64,000 nucleotides of DNA from Microbacterium sp. Root166 (GCF_001427145.1 NZ_LMGL01000001.1:1688341-1752340), one strand, 5' to 3'. Positions 7,689 to 16,899 are shown, numbered from the stretch's first letter. Numbers and translations are program-made. Notes: generated by a model not told the origin, from the sequence alone.

Positions 7689-8843
7689 TCAGGCTTCGAT
7701 GGGATGCTTCGGCCGGGCCCAGCGGGCGGGGAGGTCGGGCCCGTCCCACACCAGGATGACGCCCCAGGCGGCCGCGGCGATCGGCACGGCGAGCACCGCG
7801 CCGACGATGCCGCCGAGCACCGTGCCGACGGTCAGGGCGACGAGGATCACGAAGGCGTGCAGCTTCATCGACCGGCCCATCAGCACCGGCTGGAGGAAGT
7901 TGCCCTCGAGCTGGTTGACGAGCACGACCACGCCGACGACGAGCAGCGCGTTGAAGGGGCCGTTCGCGACGAGCGCGACGAGTGCCGCGATGATGCCGGC
8001 GACCGTCGCACCGACGATCGGGATGAAGGCGAGCAGGAACACGAGCACGGAGAGGGGCAGCGCGAGCGGCACCTGCAGGATGAGCAGACCGATGAGGATG
8101 CCGACGGCGTCCACGAATGCGACGGTTGCCGTTCCGCGCACGTACGACCCCAGCACGACGGTGGTCTTGTCGCCGATCCGGCGCGCGCGGAGGTAGCTCT
8201 CGCCGCGGAAAGGACGCAGCAGGAACTCCCACATCTGCGGCCCGTCCTTCAGGAAGAAGAACAGGATCGTGACCATCAGGATGAGGCCGGTGACGAAGTT
8301 CGCCACCGCTCCCACACCGGCCAGAGCGCCGGTGCCGAACTGGGAGCTCGTGACGAAGTCGGTGAGCGACGCGATCCACTCGTCGACCTGGTCCGGCTGG
8401 AGGAACTCGAACGGCAGCGTCTGCGACCACGCAACGAGGTCCTGGAAGCCGTCCTCGGCCTGCGCGTACAGGTCGTCCCACTGGTCGCGCACCGCCCACA
8501 CGATGAGCCAGCTCAACAGGCCCAGGATCACGGTGATCGCGAGCAGCGTGATCAGCGTGGCGAGGATCGACGGAATGCCGCGCCGTCGCATCCAGCTCAT
8601 GACCGGGTGGAACGCGCACGCCAGGATCAGCGCGATCACGAGGGGGATCGTGACGAGCGTGAGCTGCCGGATCGTGTAGATGATCCCGCCGACGACCGCG
8701 ACGACGACGATGATCTGGATCGATCGGATGCCGAGCCGGCCGAACCCGTCGGCCCACAGGCTCCAGGGGGCCCGGGTCGCCTTCAGCTCGACATCCTGCG
8801 ACTCGAGGCGCACGTTCTGCGGGTCGTTCCGGAACAGTCCCAT
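7689..8843 (-). CDS. AI-2E family transporter / PerM-type permease (DUF20)
   Basis: A 384-residue integral membrane protein with about eight hydrophobic segments: one pair near residues 38-82, one at about 92-117, and the rest between about 195 and 370. A hydrophilic loop at about 118-190 separates the first group from the rest, as is usual for the AI-2E exporter family. Family motifs include FFFLKDGPQMWEFLLR, LAFIPIVGATVAG and QLEGNFLQPVLMGR. Substrates differ among members (quorum signal export, Na+/H+ exchange), so no substrate is given. TAGCCT lies 6 nt before the ATG, giving it its own probable leaderless promoter despite the upstream dehydrogenase on the same strand. Confidence 0.9.
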   Translation of the reverse strand: MGLFRNDPQNVRLESQDVELKATRAPWSLWADGFGRLGIRSIQIIVVVAVVGGIIYTIRQLTLVTIPLVIALILACAFHPVMSWMRRRGIPSILATLITLLAITVILGLLSWLIVWAVRDQWDDLYAQAEDGFQDLVAWSQTLPFEFLQPDQVDEWIASLTDFVTSSQFGTGALAGVGAVANFVTGLILMVTILFFFLKDGPQMWEFLLRPFRGESYLRARRIGDKTTVVLGSYVRGTATVAFVDAVGILIGLLILQVPLALPLSVLVFLLAFIPIVGATVAGIIAALVALVANGPFNALLVVGVVVLVNQLEGNFLQPVLMGRSMKLHAFVILVALTVGTVLGGIVGAVLAVPIAAAAWGVILVWDGPDLPARWARPKHPIEA

Positions 8844-8849
8844 GCGATG

Positions 8850-8855
8850 AGGCTA
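8850..8855 (-). promoter_or_regulatory. -10 box TAGCCT of a probable leaderless gene
   Basis: Read on the minus strand, TAGCCT ends 6 nt before the ATG at 8843. Confidence 0.5.
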
Positions 8856-8906
8856 ACGGCCGCCTTCCCGCATTCCGGGCGGCTTGCCGAGGTCGTCGGG
8901 CGACTG

Positions 8907-10139
8907 CTAGGCGAAGGCGCTCATCCCCGTGATGTCGCGCCCGATGAGAAGGGCCTGGACGCTCTCGGTGCCCTCGTAGGTGTGGATGGCCTCGATGTCG
9001 GCCATGTGCTGCATCACGCCGTTCTCGAGGAGGATGCCGTTGCCCCCCAGCAGGTCCCGCGCGATCGCGGCGATCCGGCGGGCGGCGCGGGTGTTGTGGT
9101 ACTTCGCGAGTGATGCCTGGGTCGGGCGGAGTCCGCCGGACGCCTCGAGGTCGGCGAGGTGACGGCAGTACAGCTGCATCGCGGTGAGCTCCTCGAGCAT
9201 CTGGGCGAGGCGCTCCTGCACCATCTGGAACTTCGCGAGCGGCTTGCCGAACTGGGTCCGCTGCCGCGCGTACGACAGGGCGGCTTCGTAACAGGCGGTC
9301 GCGTGGCCGAGTGCCGACCAGGCGACTCCGGAGCGGGTCGAGTACAGGACGGTGGAGGCATCCTTGAAGGTCTTCGTCCCCGGCAGGACGGCGTCCAGCG
9401 GCACGCGCACGCCGTCGAGGGTGATGAGCGCCTGATGGATGCCGCGCAGCGACGCCTTGCCGCCGATCACCGTGCCGGTGTACCCGGCGGTCTCCTGGGG
9501 AACGAGGAAGCAGCGCACCGCGCCGTGCTCGGGCGCATCGGCGTCGTCGACGCGGGCCCATACGAAGGTGATGCCTCCGGATGCGCCGTTGCCGATCCAC
9601 TTCTTCGCGCCGTCGAGCACCCATTCGCCGCCGTCGCGGCGAGCCGTGGTCTCGAGCGACACCGAGTCCGAGCCGTGGTCGGGTTCGGTGAGAGCGAAGG
9701 CGGCGGGCACCGTGCCGCGGGCGACGGGCTTGAGCCACTGCGCCTGCTGCTCGGGGCTGCCGAAGAGAGCCAGGGTGCGAAGGGCGAGCCCGCCCTGGAC
9801 TGCGATGACCGTGCCGAGGGACCCGTCGCCGCGCGAGACCTCCATGTTGACCAGCCCGGCGGCCAGCGGTGAGAACCGGGTGAGCTCGGGGTGGTCGATG
9901 CCATCGTTGAAGAGGTCGAGCTCGCCCATGCGCATGGCCAGTTCGAGAGGGTAGGCCGCGGCATCCCACGCGTCCTGCATCTGTGTGCCGACCTCGTCGA
10001 CGTACGACTGCGCGCGCTCCCAGACGGCGCGGTCCTCCGCGGAGATGTCGGCGAACACCTGGTAGTAGTCGGTGCCGAGCCGGTCGGTGAGGTCGTAGCC
10101 CTCGGTGGCCTGACCGGGGCGGGGCTGGAAGTCCGGCAT
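8907..10139 (-). CDS. Acyl-CoA dehydrogenase, glutaryl-CoA dehydrogenase-like
   Basis: A 410-residue FAD-dependent acyl-CoA dehydrogenase that would introduce a C2-C3 double bond into an acyl-CoA. FAALTEPDHGSDS-type (here AFALTEPDHGSDSVS, about 155-170), WIGNGASGG and RTQFGKPLAKFQMVQE (about 287-303) are FAD/substrate-binding signatures. The catalytic base is predicted to be E389 in YEGTES, the position used in the glutaryl-CoA and short-chain branch. Overall form resembles glutaryl-CoA dehydrogenase; decarboxylation cannot be judged by eye. A ribosome binding site AGAGGAG (10146-10152, minus) supports the ATG. Its promoter holds a 17-bp imperfect palindrome, so it is probably repressor-controlled. 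Confidence 0.9.
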   Translation of the reverse strand: MPDFQPRPGQATEGYDLTDRLGTDYYQVFADISAEDRAVWERAQSYVDEVGTQMQDAWDAAAYPLELAMRMGELDLFNDGIDHPELTRFSPLAAGLVNMEVSRGDGSLGTVIAVQGGLALRTLALFGSPEQQAQWLKPVARGTVPAAFALTEPDHGSDSVSLETTARRDGGEWVLDGAKKWIGNGASGGITFVWARVDDADAPEHGAVRCFLVPQETAGYTGTVIGGKASLRGIHQALITLDGVRVPLDAVLPGTKTFKDASTVLYSTRSGVAWSALGHATACYEAALSYARQRTQFGKPLAKFQMVQERLAQMLEELTAMQLYCRHLADLEASGGLRPTQASLAKYHNTRAARRIAAIARDLLGGNGILLENGVMQHMADIEAIHTYEGTESVQALLIGRDITGMSAFA

Positions 10140-10166
10140 GATGCTCCTCTGACGCGCGGAGCCACC

Positions 10167-10172
10167 AGTCTA
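10167..10172 (-). promoter_or_regulatory. -10 box TAGACT of the acyl-CoA dehydrogenase gene
   Basis: Read on the minus strand, TAGACT lies 27 nt before the start codon. The -35 position, about 17 nt further upstream, falls at the palindrome listed next. Confidence 0.4.
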
Positions 10173-10191
10173 TTGGAACTCGATGTCACGA

Positions 10192-10208
10192 ACACTAAGA
10201 CTCAGTGT
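10192..10208. promoter_or_regulatory. Candidate operator upstream of the acyl-CoA dehydrogenase
   Basis: ACACTAAGACTCAGTGT is a 17-bp palindrome with 7 of 8 pairs matching around a central A. It overlaps the expected -35 region of the dehydrogenase promoter. The TetR gene at 11793-12473 is a possible but untested binder. Confidence 0.45.
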
Positions 10209-10283
10209 CAGGTGAGCGGTATCATCCGAAAAAGACCGACTCACCGGGAGAAAAGTTGGTTGACGATTAGCGATAATGTTGGA

Positions 10284-10380
10284 TTCCCGCGACTCTGACT
10301 GCAGAGCCAAGCTCCCCGGGATACCCCAGACCCGGGTCACAGGATGCCCCGGACAATCCCCAGCCGGGGCATCCTTCTTT
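10284..10380 (+). ncRNA. Candidate small RNA, 6C-like, ending in an intrinsic terminator
   Basis: No gene is on the plus strand here, yet a strong plus-strand terminator is present. A -10-like GATAAT (10272-10277) would start a transcript near 10284. The transcript would hold a hairpin CCCGGG (10316-10321 region) with a CCCC-containing loop, then the terminator hairpin, also with CCCC in its loop. Actinobacterial 6C RNAs have two stem-loops with C-rich loops, so this is a plausible relative. The C-runs here are only four long and the start is not well defined. It could instead be part of a longer divergent leader. Confidence 0.45.
10342..10374 (+). terminator. Intrinsic terminator (plus strand)
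   Basis: GGATGCCCCGG (10342-10352) pairs perfectly with CCGGGGCATCC (10364-10374) around an 11-nt loop, followed by TTCTTT. The T-rich tail is on the plus strand only. Both flanking protein genes are on the minus strand, so the terminator needs a plus-strand transcript. Confidence 0.75.
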
Positions 10381-10390
10381 GTCCGGCGTC

Positions 10391-11134
<744 letters not shown>

Positions 11135-11141
11135 GGGTCGC

Positions 11142-11753
11142 CTACGCGGGGACGCGCGCGATCTCCTGCATCAGCTCGGCCAGCCCCGCGAAGATCGTCA
11201 CCGCGATGATCGTGGCCACGACGAGCGAGAGCGCGATGCTCGCGACCGCCGCCCACATCGGCGCCGAGCCGTGACCGGTGCGGCGCTTGACGACGACGGA
11301 GCGCCCGATCGGGTACACGGGGTTGAGGAAGGCCCAGGCCCAGTGGAACGTCTTCGGGATGGCGCGCGCCTTGAGCTCCTTCTGGTCGAGGTACGCGAAG
11401 AACACGCAGAGTCCGTAAACGGCGTAGCTGACGAGCTGGGACAGCCACAGCAGGGGAGAGGTGTACAGGCCCATCTGCGACCGCATGATCTCGGTCGGGT
11501 CGGTCTCGTACGGATCGAAGGCGAACATCGAGCCCCACGGGATGAACAAGGTCAGCAGGAGGGGAAGGAGCGGCAGCAGCACGACGAGCCAGATCCAGGG
11601 GGTGTTCCAGGCGGTCCCCGGCGGGGCTGTCAGCGGGGCCGCGAACGGCGATACCGCAGCCTGCTGATGCGAGGTCCAGGCGTAGCCGTCCCAATAGCGC
11701 AGGGTGGACGGTACGAGGGGATCGGGGTACCAGCCGGCGGGTGCTGAGGTCAC
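11142..11753 (-). CDS. DUF2510-domain membrane protein
   Basis: A 203-residue actinobacterial membrane protein. The N-terminal DUF2510 domain carries the diagnostic AGWYPDP and LRYWDGYAWT (residues 6-27). Hydrophobic segments follow at about 50-72, 100-122 and 172-196, with a basic loop (VVVKRRTG) before the last. DUF2510 modules sit at membrane-protein N-termini in many actinobacteria; their role is unknown. The start is GTG, 7 nt after TAGGCT, so probably leaderless. It is cotranscribed with the SUMF1-fold gene. Confidence 0.85.
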   Translation of the reverse strand: MTSAPAGWYPDPLVPSTLRYWDGYAWTSHQQAAVSPFAAPLTAPPGTAWNTPWIWLVVLLPLLPLLLTLFIPWGSMFAFDPYETDPTEIMRSQMGLYTSPLLWLSQLVSYAVYGLCVFFAYLDQKELKARAIPKTFHWAWAFLNPVYPIGRSVVVKRRTGHGSAPMWAAVASIALSLVVATIIAVTIFAGLAELMQEIARVPA

Positions 11754-11760
11754 GCCTTCG

Positions 11761-11766
11761 AGCCTA
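11761..11766 (-). promoter_or_regulatory. -10 box TAGGCT of a probable leaderless gene
   Basis: Read on the minus strand, TAGGCT ends 7 nt before the GTG at 11753. Confidence 0.5.
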
Positions 11767-11792
11767 AGTCGTCGGCACGAGGCGAATCCAGG

Positions 11793-12473
11793 TCAGGAGT
11801 CGAGCCGCGCCTGCACGCGCCGGGCCACTTCGGCCGTCGGCATGGTGCGCGGGAAGACCGCCACCACCACGTCATCGGGCGCGGGAGAGTCGCCCTCGTC
11901 GAGGACGCCGAAGCGGCGCAGCGCATCGTCGAGCGCGCGGCGCAGCACCGAGGCGGGGACCTTCTTGGGTCCGCGCAGCAGCTGGCGCAGCACGTGGTTG
12001 TGGATCGCCGTCACCAGCGCCGAGAAGCCCACCGCGTCGAGCGGATCCAGGCCCGGCAGCGACGCGCGGAGGTACTCGTCGAACAGGCGCTCGTAGCGGA
12101 ACACCGTCACGATCTCGCGCTCGCGCAGCGCGGGCACCTGGCGCACCACGGAATAGCGCCGGCGGGCGAGCTCGGGGTCGGCTGCGAAGTGCGAGTAGAC
12201 CAGGAGAGAGGCGTCGCACACCGCGCGCCACGGGTCGGGGTGGGGCTGTGCGAGGAACTCGCGGAGACGGTCGAGGAGCAGCTCGTGGTCGGCGAAGACG
12301 ACGTCGTCCTTGCCGCCGAACTGGCGGAAGAACGTGGATCTCGAGACGCCGGCCGCCTGGGCGATCTGCTCCACCGAGGTCTGGTCGAAGCCACGCTCGG
12401 CGAACAGCTCGAGGGCGGCCGCGACGACCATCGCCCGGGGTTCGGCGGAGGGTGCGGCGGCGGTGTCGATCAT
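11793..12473 (-). CDS. TetR-family transcriptional regulator
   Basis: A 226-residue regulator. The N-terminal TetR helix-turn-helix spans about residues 12-60 (AALELFAERGFDQTSVEQIA, then GVSRSTFFRQFGGKDDVV). The C-terminal ligand domain is all-helical with no recognisable subtype. It is divergent from the LacI gene and shares a 101-nt intergenic region with it. A TAGGCT box on the minus strand (12483-12488) lies 9 nt before the ATG. Its own operator is not obvious. Possible targets are itself, the DUF2510 operon or the acyl-CoA dehydrogenase. Confidence 0.92.
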   Translation of the reverse strand: MIDTAAAPSAEPRAMVVAAALELFAERGFDQTSVEQIAQAAGVSRSTFFRQFGGKDDVVFADHELLLDRLREFLAQPHPDPWRAVCDASLLVYSHFAADPELARRRYSVVRQVPALREREIVTVFRYERLFDEYLRASLPGLDPLDAVGFSALVTAIHNHVLRQLLRGPKKVPASVLRRALDDALRRFGVLDEGDSPAPDDVVVAVFPRTMPTAEVARRVQARLDS

Positions 12474-12502
12474 CTCGCTGGAAGCCTATCGGCTCGTGCA
12501 TC

Positions 12503-12537
12503 TTGACAATCGCTGCGATCAGTGGAAACGTTTCCAC
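12503..12537 (+). promoter_or_regulatory. Promoter and LacI operator of the sugar/CoA operon
   Basis: A consensus -35 TTGACA (12503-12508) is followed at 13 nt by the perfect 16-bp palindrome GTGGAAACGTTTCCAC (12522-12537), which covers the -10 region. Palindromes with a central CG and this G-AAACGTTT-C form are typical LacI/GalR-family operators. The LacI gene starts 37 nt further on, so it probably represses its own operon. Confidence 0.8.
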
Positions 12538-12563
12538 CGCAGCAACGCGGCTGCCTGGATCTC

Positions 12564-12569
12564 GAGGAG
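12564..12569 (+). promoter_or_regulatory. Ribosome binding site GAGGAG deciding the LacI start
   Basis: GAGGAG lies 5 nt before the GTG at 12575, which is in frame with the helix-turn-helix. The nearby ATG at 12573 is out of frame. Confidence 0.6.
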
Positions 12570-12574
12570 CGAAT

Positions 12575-13621
12575 GTGGCGCGGGTCACCATCATCGATGT
12601 CGCCAAGCGAGCCGGAGTGTCGGTCGCGTCGGCATCCCGCGCCCTCAACGGCCTGGTCGCAAGCGCCGAGACGGTCCAGAAGGTGCGTGCTGCGGCCGCG
12701 GAACTCGGGTACGCCGCCGACGCCACGGCGCGGTCGCTCAAGCTCGGGCGCACGCAGCAGCTGGCCTACGCCGTGGCCGATATCGGCAACCCGGTCTACG
12801 TCGAGATGATGGGGGCGATCGAGCGGGTGGTCGCGGCATCCGATTACCGTCTCGTCATCTCGAGCACCGGTGATGCCGACGCCACGGTCGAGCTGGTCCG
12901 CAGCCTCGGGCGCGGCTTCGTCGACGGAATGGTGCTCTCGCCGCTGCGCGTCACCGACGAGCTCGTCGCCGCGATCGCCGACTCACCGGTACCGGTCGTC
13001 GTGCTCGGCCGCATGCCCGACGACGCCGCCGCCGACACGGTGCGCGCGGACTCCGCACGCGGCATGGAGCTCGTCGTGGACCACCTGGTGCGCGAGGGCC
13101 GACGGCGTCTGGCGTTCATCAACGGTCCCGTCGACACCACCCCGGGCCGATTCCGGCGCGACGGGTTCCGCAAGGCCGTCTCCAGCGATCCGAGCGTCTC
13201 GAGTGTCGAGGTCGTCGTCGACGACTTCACCATCGCCGAGGGCTACCGCGCCGCCATCCGCCTGCTCGAAGGCTCCGCGGGCGACCTCGACGCGCTGGTC
13301 GCCGCGAACGACCTGATCGGCATCGGCGCGCTGCATGCCGCCGACGACCTCGGACTGCGCGTCCCCGAAGACATCGCCGTCACCGGCGTCGACGACACCG
13401 AGCTCGCGCAGGTCTCCCGTCCGGGCCTCACGAGCGTCGACCTGGGAGCCGCCGAGCGCGGCCGCGTCGCCGCCGAGCTCCTGCTCGCCCGGCTCGCCGA
13501 GCCGGACCGCCCCGCGCACACCGTGACCGTCGCCCCCGCGCTGCGGGTGCGCGGATCGTCGATTGCCCGCGCCGTCCCGCATCCGGCCACGTCCGCCGCG
13601 CCCGAGGAGGCTTCCGCATGA
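12575..13621 (+). CDS. LacI-family transcriptional regulator
   Basis: A 348-residue repressor. Residues 1-55 hold the LacI helix-turn-helix and hinge helix (VTIIDVAKRAGVSVASASRA, then ALNGL and VQKVRAAAAELGYAAD). The periplasmic-binding-protein-like effector domain follows (GFVDGMVLSPL, ALVAANDLIGIGAL, TGVDDTELA, PGLTSVDL). The effector is expected to be the transported sugar or a breakdown product. The GTG start fits the helix-turn-helix and the upstream GAGGAG. The stop overlaps the first permease start by ATGA. The operator palindrome in its own promoter indicates autoregulation of the whole operon. Confidence 0.93.
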   Translation: MARVTIIDVAKRAGVSVASASRALNGLVASAETVQKVRAAAAELGYAADATARSLKLGRTQQLAYAVADIGNPVYVEMMGAIERVVAASDYRLVISSTGDADATVELVRSLGRGFVDGMVLSPLRVTDELVAAIADSPVPVVVLGRMPDDAAADTVRADSARGMELVVDHLVREGRRRLAFINGPVDTTPGRFRRDGFRKAVSSDPSVSSVEVVVDDFTIAEGYRAAIRLLEGSAGDLDALVAANDLIGIGALHAADDLGLRVPEDIAVTGVDDTELAQVSRPGLTSVDLGAAERGRVAAELLLARLAEPDRPAHTVTVAPALRVRGSSIARAVPHPATSAAPEEASA

Positions 13622-14589
13622 GCGCCACCGAACGCACCGTGCCCGAGCAGAGTGCCGAGAAGCGTCGTGGCACGCGCCCGGTGAAGCCCGTGCAGCGGCT
13701 GGGAGTGAGGGCGCGCGCCGAGCGCAAGGAGGCCATCGCGCTCGTGCTGCCGGCGCTGCTGCCGATCATCGTCTTCTCGGTCATCCCCCTCGTCAGCGGC
13801 GTCGCGCTCGGGTTCACCGACGCCACGCTCGCCCGCAACGACGAGATCAACTTCAACGGCATCGACAACTTCATCGAGCTCGCCGGCGACCGCCGGTTCT
13901 GGGACTCCTTCGGCATCGGCCTGATCTGGGCGGTCTCCGTGGCACTGCTCACGCTGATCTCGTCGATGGGCCTCGCCCTGCTGCTGAACGCGAATCTGCG
14001 GCTCAAGGGATTCACGATCGTCCTGGCGCTCATCCCGTGGGCGATGCCCCCGGTCGTCGTCGCCATCGTCTGGCGCATGATCTACAGCACGACCTCCGGC
14101 CCCATCAACGCGGTCATCGAGGCCATGGGCGGAACGCCCGTCAACTGGCTCGGCGATTTCCGCACGGCGCTGCCCGCCGTGATCGTCGTGGGTGTGTGGG
14201 CGGGGATGCCGCAGACCACCGTCCTGCTCCTCGCCGGAATGCAGTCGATCGCGCCGGAGCTGCACGAGGCGGCCGCCGTCGACGGCGCCGGAGCCCTCCG
14301 CCGCTTCTGGCACGTCACCCTGCCGGCCCTGCGCCCGGTGATCATCGCCATCACGACCCTCGACTTCATCTGGCAGTTCAACTCGTTCGGCCTCGTATAC
14401 GTCCTCACCGAGGGCGGTCCGGGTGGCCGCACGATGATCCCGCCGCTGTTCACGTACCTCGAGGCGTTCCGCAACCGCGAGATCGGCTACGCGTCCGCCA
14501 TGGGCGACGTGCTCGTGATCGCGATCATGCTGATCCTCTCCATCTACCTGGTACATCAGTTCCGCCAGCAGAAGGAGGCGAACCGATGA
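13618..14589 (+). CDS. Sugar ABC transporter permease, MalF-like
   Basis: A 323-residue inner-membrane subunit of a CUT1-type sugar importer. Six hydrophobic segments follow a basic cytoplasmic N-terminus of about 40 residues. The conserved ATPase-contact (EAA) loop reads EAAAVDGAGALRRFWHVTLP at about 219-238. It is linked by ATGA overlaps to LacI before it and to the second permease after it. No ABC ATPase gene is in the operon, so a shared MsmK-type ATPase encoded elsewhere is likely, as is usual for actinobacterial CUT1 systems. Confidence 0.93.
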   Translation: MSATERTVPEQSAEKRRGTRPVKPVQRLGVRARAERKEAIALVLPALLPIIVFSVIPLVSGVALGFTDATLARNDEINFNGIDNFIELAGDRRFWDSFGIGLIWAVSVALLTLISSMGLALLLNANLRLKGFTIVLALIPWAMPPVVVAIVWRMIYSTTSGPINAVIEAMGGTPVNWLGDFRTALPAVIVVGVWAGMPQTTVLLLAGMQSIAPELHEAAAVDGAGALRRFWHVTLPALRPVIIAITTLDFIWQFNSFGLVYVLTEGGPGGRTMIPPLFTYLEAFRNREIGYASAMGDVLVIAIMLILSIYLVHQFRQQKEANR

Positions 14590-15506
14590 GCGGGCAGACG
14601 ACCTCCAACATGCTCGTGGGCGGCGATGACACCCGCACCATCGTCACTGGCAGTCCGACGCCCGCGCGCCGTCGCCGCGGACCCTCGGTCGGACGGGTCT
14701 TCCAGTACCTGGCGCTGTCTGTCTATCTCTTCGTGCTCGGGTTCCCGCTCGTCTGGCTGATGTCGGCATCCTTCAAGTCCTCGCGCGAACTCAACTCTTT
14801 GGATGCGAACCTCATCCCGCGCGAGTGGGTCTGGGACAACTACGTCAACGCCCTCGAGCGTCAGAACCTCATCAACTCGATCGGCAACTCGCTGATCGTC
14901 GCCATCGCGACGGTGATCCTGACGATGCTGCTGTCGCTGCCGATGGCCTACGCCCTGGCGCGCCTGAAGGGGAAGCTGCGCGCGGCCGGAACGGTGTGGA
15001 TCCTGGCGAGCCAGGTGTTCCCGGCGATCCTCATCATCATCCCGCTCTTCCTGGTGCTGCGGACGATCCAGCTCAACGACACCCTCTTCGGCCTCGTCCT
15101 GGTGTACGTCACCTTCACGATGCCCTTCACGCTGTGGATGCTGCAGGGGTACATCGCCGCGATCCCCCGAGAGCTGGAGGAGGCCGGCGAGATGGACGGC
15201 GCGGGCCGGTGGACCGTGCTGCGGCTGATCGTGTTCCCGCTGCTGCGGCCCGGTCTCGTGGCGACGGCGATGTTCACGTTCGTCTCGGCGTGGAACGAGT
15301 TCTTCCTCGCCCTCGTGCTCATCCAGAGCCCCGAGCTGTACACGCTGCCCATCACCCTGCGCTCGTTCCTCGGTGCCGAGGGTCAGACGCAGCTCGGCCC
15401 CCTCGCGGCGGGGGCGGTCATCGCGACCATCCCGTCGCTCATCATCTTCAGCATCCTTCAGAAGAAGCTCACCGGCGGCACGCTCGCCGGTGCCGTCAAG
15501 GGCTAG
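14586..15506 (+). CDS. Sugar ABC transporter permease, MalG-like
   Basis: A 306-residue permease partner. After a hydrophilic N-terminus of about 35 residues come six membrane segments. The EAA loop reads EEAGEMDGAGRWTVLRLIVF at about 197-216, and SAWNEFFLALVLI near residue 240 is typical of MalG/CUT1 permeases. The N-terminus was placed at the ATG overlapping the previous stop (ATGA). Confidence 0.93.
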   Translation: MSGQTTSNMLVGGDDTRTIVTGSPTPARRRRGPSVGRVFQYLALSVYLFVLGFPLVWLMSASFKSSRELNSLDANLIPREWVWDNYVNALERQNLINSIGNSLIVAIATVILTMLLSLPMAYALARLKGKLRAAGTVWILASQVFPAILIIIPLFLVLRTIQLNDTLFGLVLVYVTFTMPFTLWMLQGYIAAIPRELEEAGEMDGAGRWTVLRLIVFPLLRPGLVATAMFTFVSAWNEFFLALVLIQSPELYTLPITLRSFLGAEGQTQLGPLAAGAVIATIPSLIIFSILQKKLTGGTLAGAVKG

Positions 15507-15536
15507 TCCCGCCCTCACAGGAGAAAGGTACGCATC

Positions 15537-16829
15537 ATGTGGAAGACCAGAGGAGTCGCTGCGGTCGCCATCGCCGGCGTCGCGGCCCTCGCACTCAGCG
15601 GCTGCCAGCAGGGCAGCGCATCCAACGGCGGCGGTGAGGACGGCGACGCGGTCACGCTGCAGTTCCAGTCGCTCTCCGACCAGCCCGCGACCCAGGAGGC
15701 GGTCGCGGCGATCGTCGACGAGTGGAACGCGGAGAACCCCGACGTGCAGGTCGAGATCGTCCAGGCAGGCTGGGACGGCATCTACGACAAGCTCATCACG
15801 CAGTTCACCGGCGGCACCGCGCCCGACATCATCCATTTCGAGGCGGCGAGCATCGTCCCCTTCGCCGAGGACGGCTACCTCGCCGACATCTCCGATCTCG
15901 TCGACCCCGAGCTCCAGGGCGACATCTCCGAGGGCATCTGGGAGTCGGTCACCGTCGAGGACCAGGTCATCGGCTACCCGTCGACGATGCAGTCGTACAT
16001 GGTGTTCGCCAACACCGACCTGCTCGAGGCCGCCGGCGTGGAGGTCCCCACCGGCGAGACGATGAGCTGGGACGAGCTGCAGCAGATCGCGCAGGCCACC
16101 ACCACCGGCGGCACGTACGGGCTCGGCTGGGGTCTCGGCTCGCCGACGGCCGCCATGATGAGCCTCTCGCTCGGTTTCGGCGGGGGCTACTTCGAAGGCT
16201 CCGGAGAGGACGCGACCATCGAGGTCGGCGAGAACGAGCTGGCCGTGCCCGAGCGCATCCACGAGATGGCCTACACCGACATGTCGCTCGACCCGACGTC
16301 GCTCACCCAGTCCGGCTCGGACGTCCTGGCCTCCTTCTACGGCGGCACCATCGCCATGACGGTGCAGGGCTCGTTCCAGGCGACCAACATCGCGAACGAC
16401 GCTCCCGAGGGCTTCAACTGGACCGTGCTGCCCCCGCTCGAGGGCTCCGAAGGCGCCATGCAGGCGGCGAACCCGCAGACGTACTCGATCAACATCGACT
16501 CGGAGTACGTCGAGGAGTCGGCCGACTTCATGAACTTCTTCATGAGCGCCGACAACCTCGCCTCGGTCGCGTTCGCCGACGCGCTGATCCCCTCGTCGGG
16601 TGCTGCTCAGGCCGAGGTCGAGACCCTCGCCGGCGACGCGACCGGCTGGGACCAGATCATCGCGTCCGCCGCCGGGCTGACGGCTCCGCCGTTCCTGAAG
16701 GTGTCGAAGTACGCCGAGTGGAAGGACACGGTCGCCACGCCGGCCTTCCAGCAGTACTTCGGCGACCAGATCAGCCTCGAGGACCTGCAGGCGCAGCTCA
16801 GCGACGGCTGGACCGAGGTCAACGGCTGA
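15537..16829 (+). CDS. Extracellular sugar-binding lipoprotein of the ABC transporter
   Basis: A 430-residue solute-binding protein of the family 1 type. The signal peptide ends in the lipobox LALSGC, so C23 would be lipidated and hold the protein on the outer face of the membrane. The mature part shows the family fold (FTGGTAPDIIHFEAAS, GYPSTMQSYMVFANTDLLEAAG, WDELQQIA). The ligand cannot be read from sequence. A ribosome binding site GGAGAAAGG precedes the ATG; the 30-nt gap to the permease gene and this strong site fit the need for extra copies of the binding protein. Confidence 0.94.
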   Translation: MWKTRGVAAVAIAGVAALALSGCQQGSASNGGGEDGDAVTLQFQSLSDQPATQEAVAAIVDEWNAENPDVQVEIVQAGWDGIYDKLITQFTGGTAPDIIHFEAASIVPFAEDGYLADISDLVDPELQGDISEGIWESVTVEDQVIGYPSTMQSYMVFANTDLLEAAGVEVPTGETMSWDELQQIAQATTTGGTYGLGWGLGSPTAAMMSLSLGFGGGYFEGSGEDATIEVGENELAVPERIHEMAYTDMSLDPTSLTQSGSDVLASFYGGTIAMTVQGSFQATNIANDAPEGFNWTVLPPLEGSEGAMQAANPQTYSINIDSEYVEESADFMNFFMSADNLASVAFADALIPSSGAAQAEVETLAGDATGWDQIIASAAGLTAPPFLKVSKYAEWKDTVATPAFQQYFGDQISLEDLQAQLSDGWTEVNG

Positions 16830-16899
16830 TCGAGGCCACCAGCGGGCGGAGCGGCCTGGGTGCACGACTGGGCTGCGGCATCCGCTCTGCCGCCCACCC

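Noticed and set aside
12248..12574. Longer start for the LacI gene
   Set aside because: The extra N-terminus is arginine-rich shadow of the TetR gene; the GTG at 12575 follows GAGGAG and fits the helix-turn-helix.
13563..14585. Long N-terminal extension of the second permease
   Set aside because: It is the out-of-phase reading of the first permease; the true start is the ATGA overlap at 14586.
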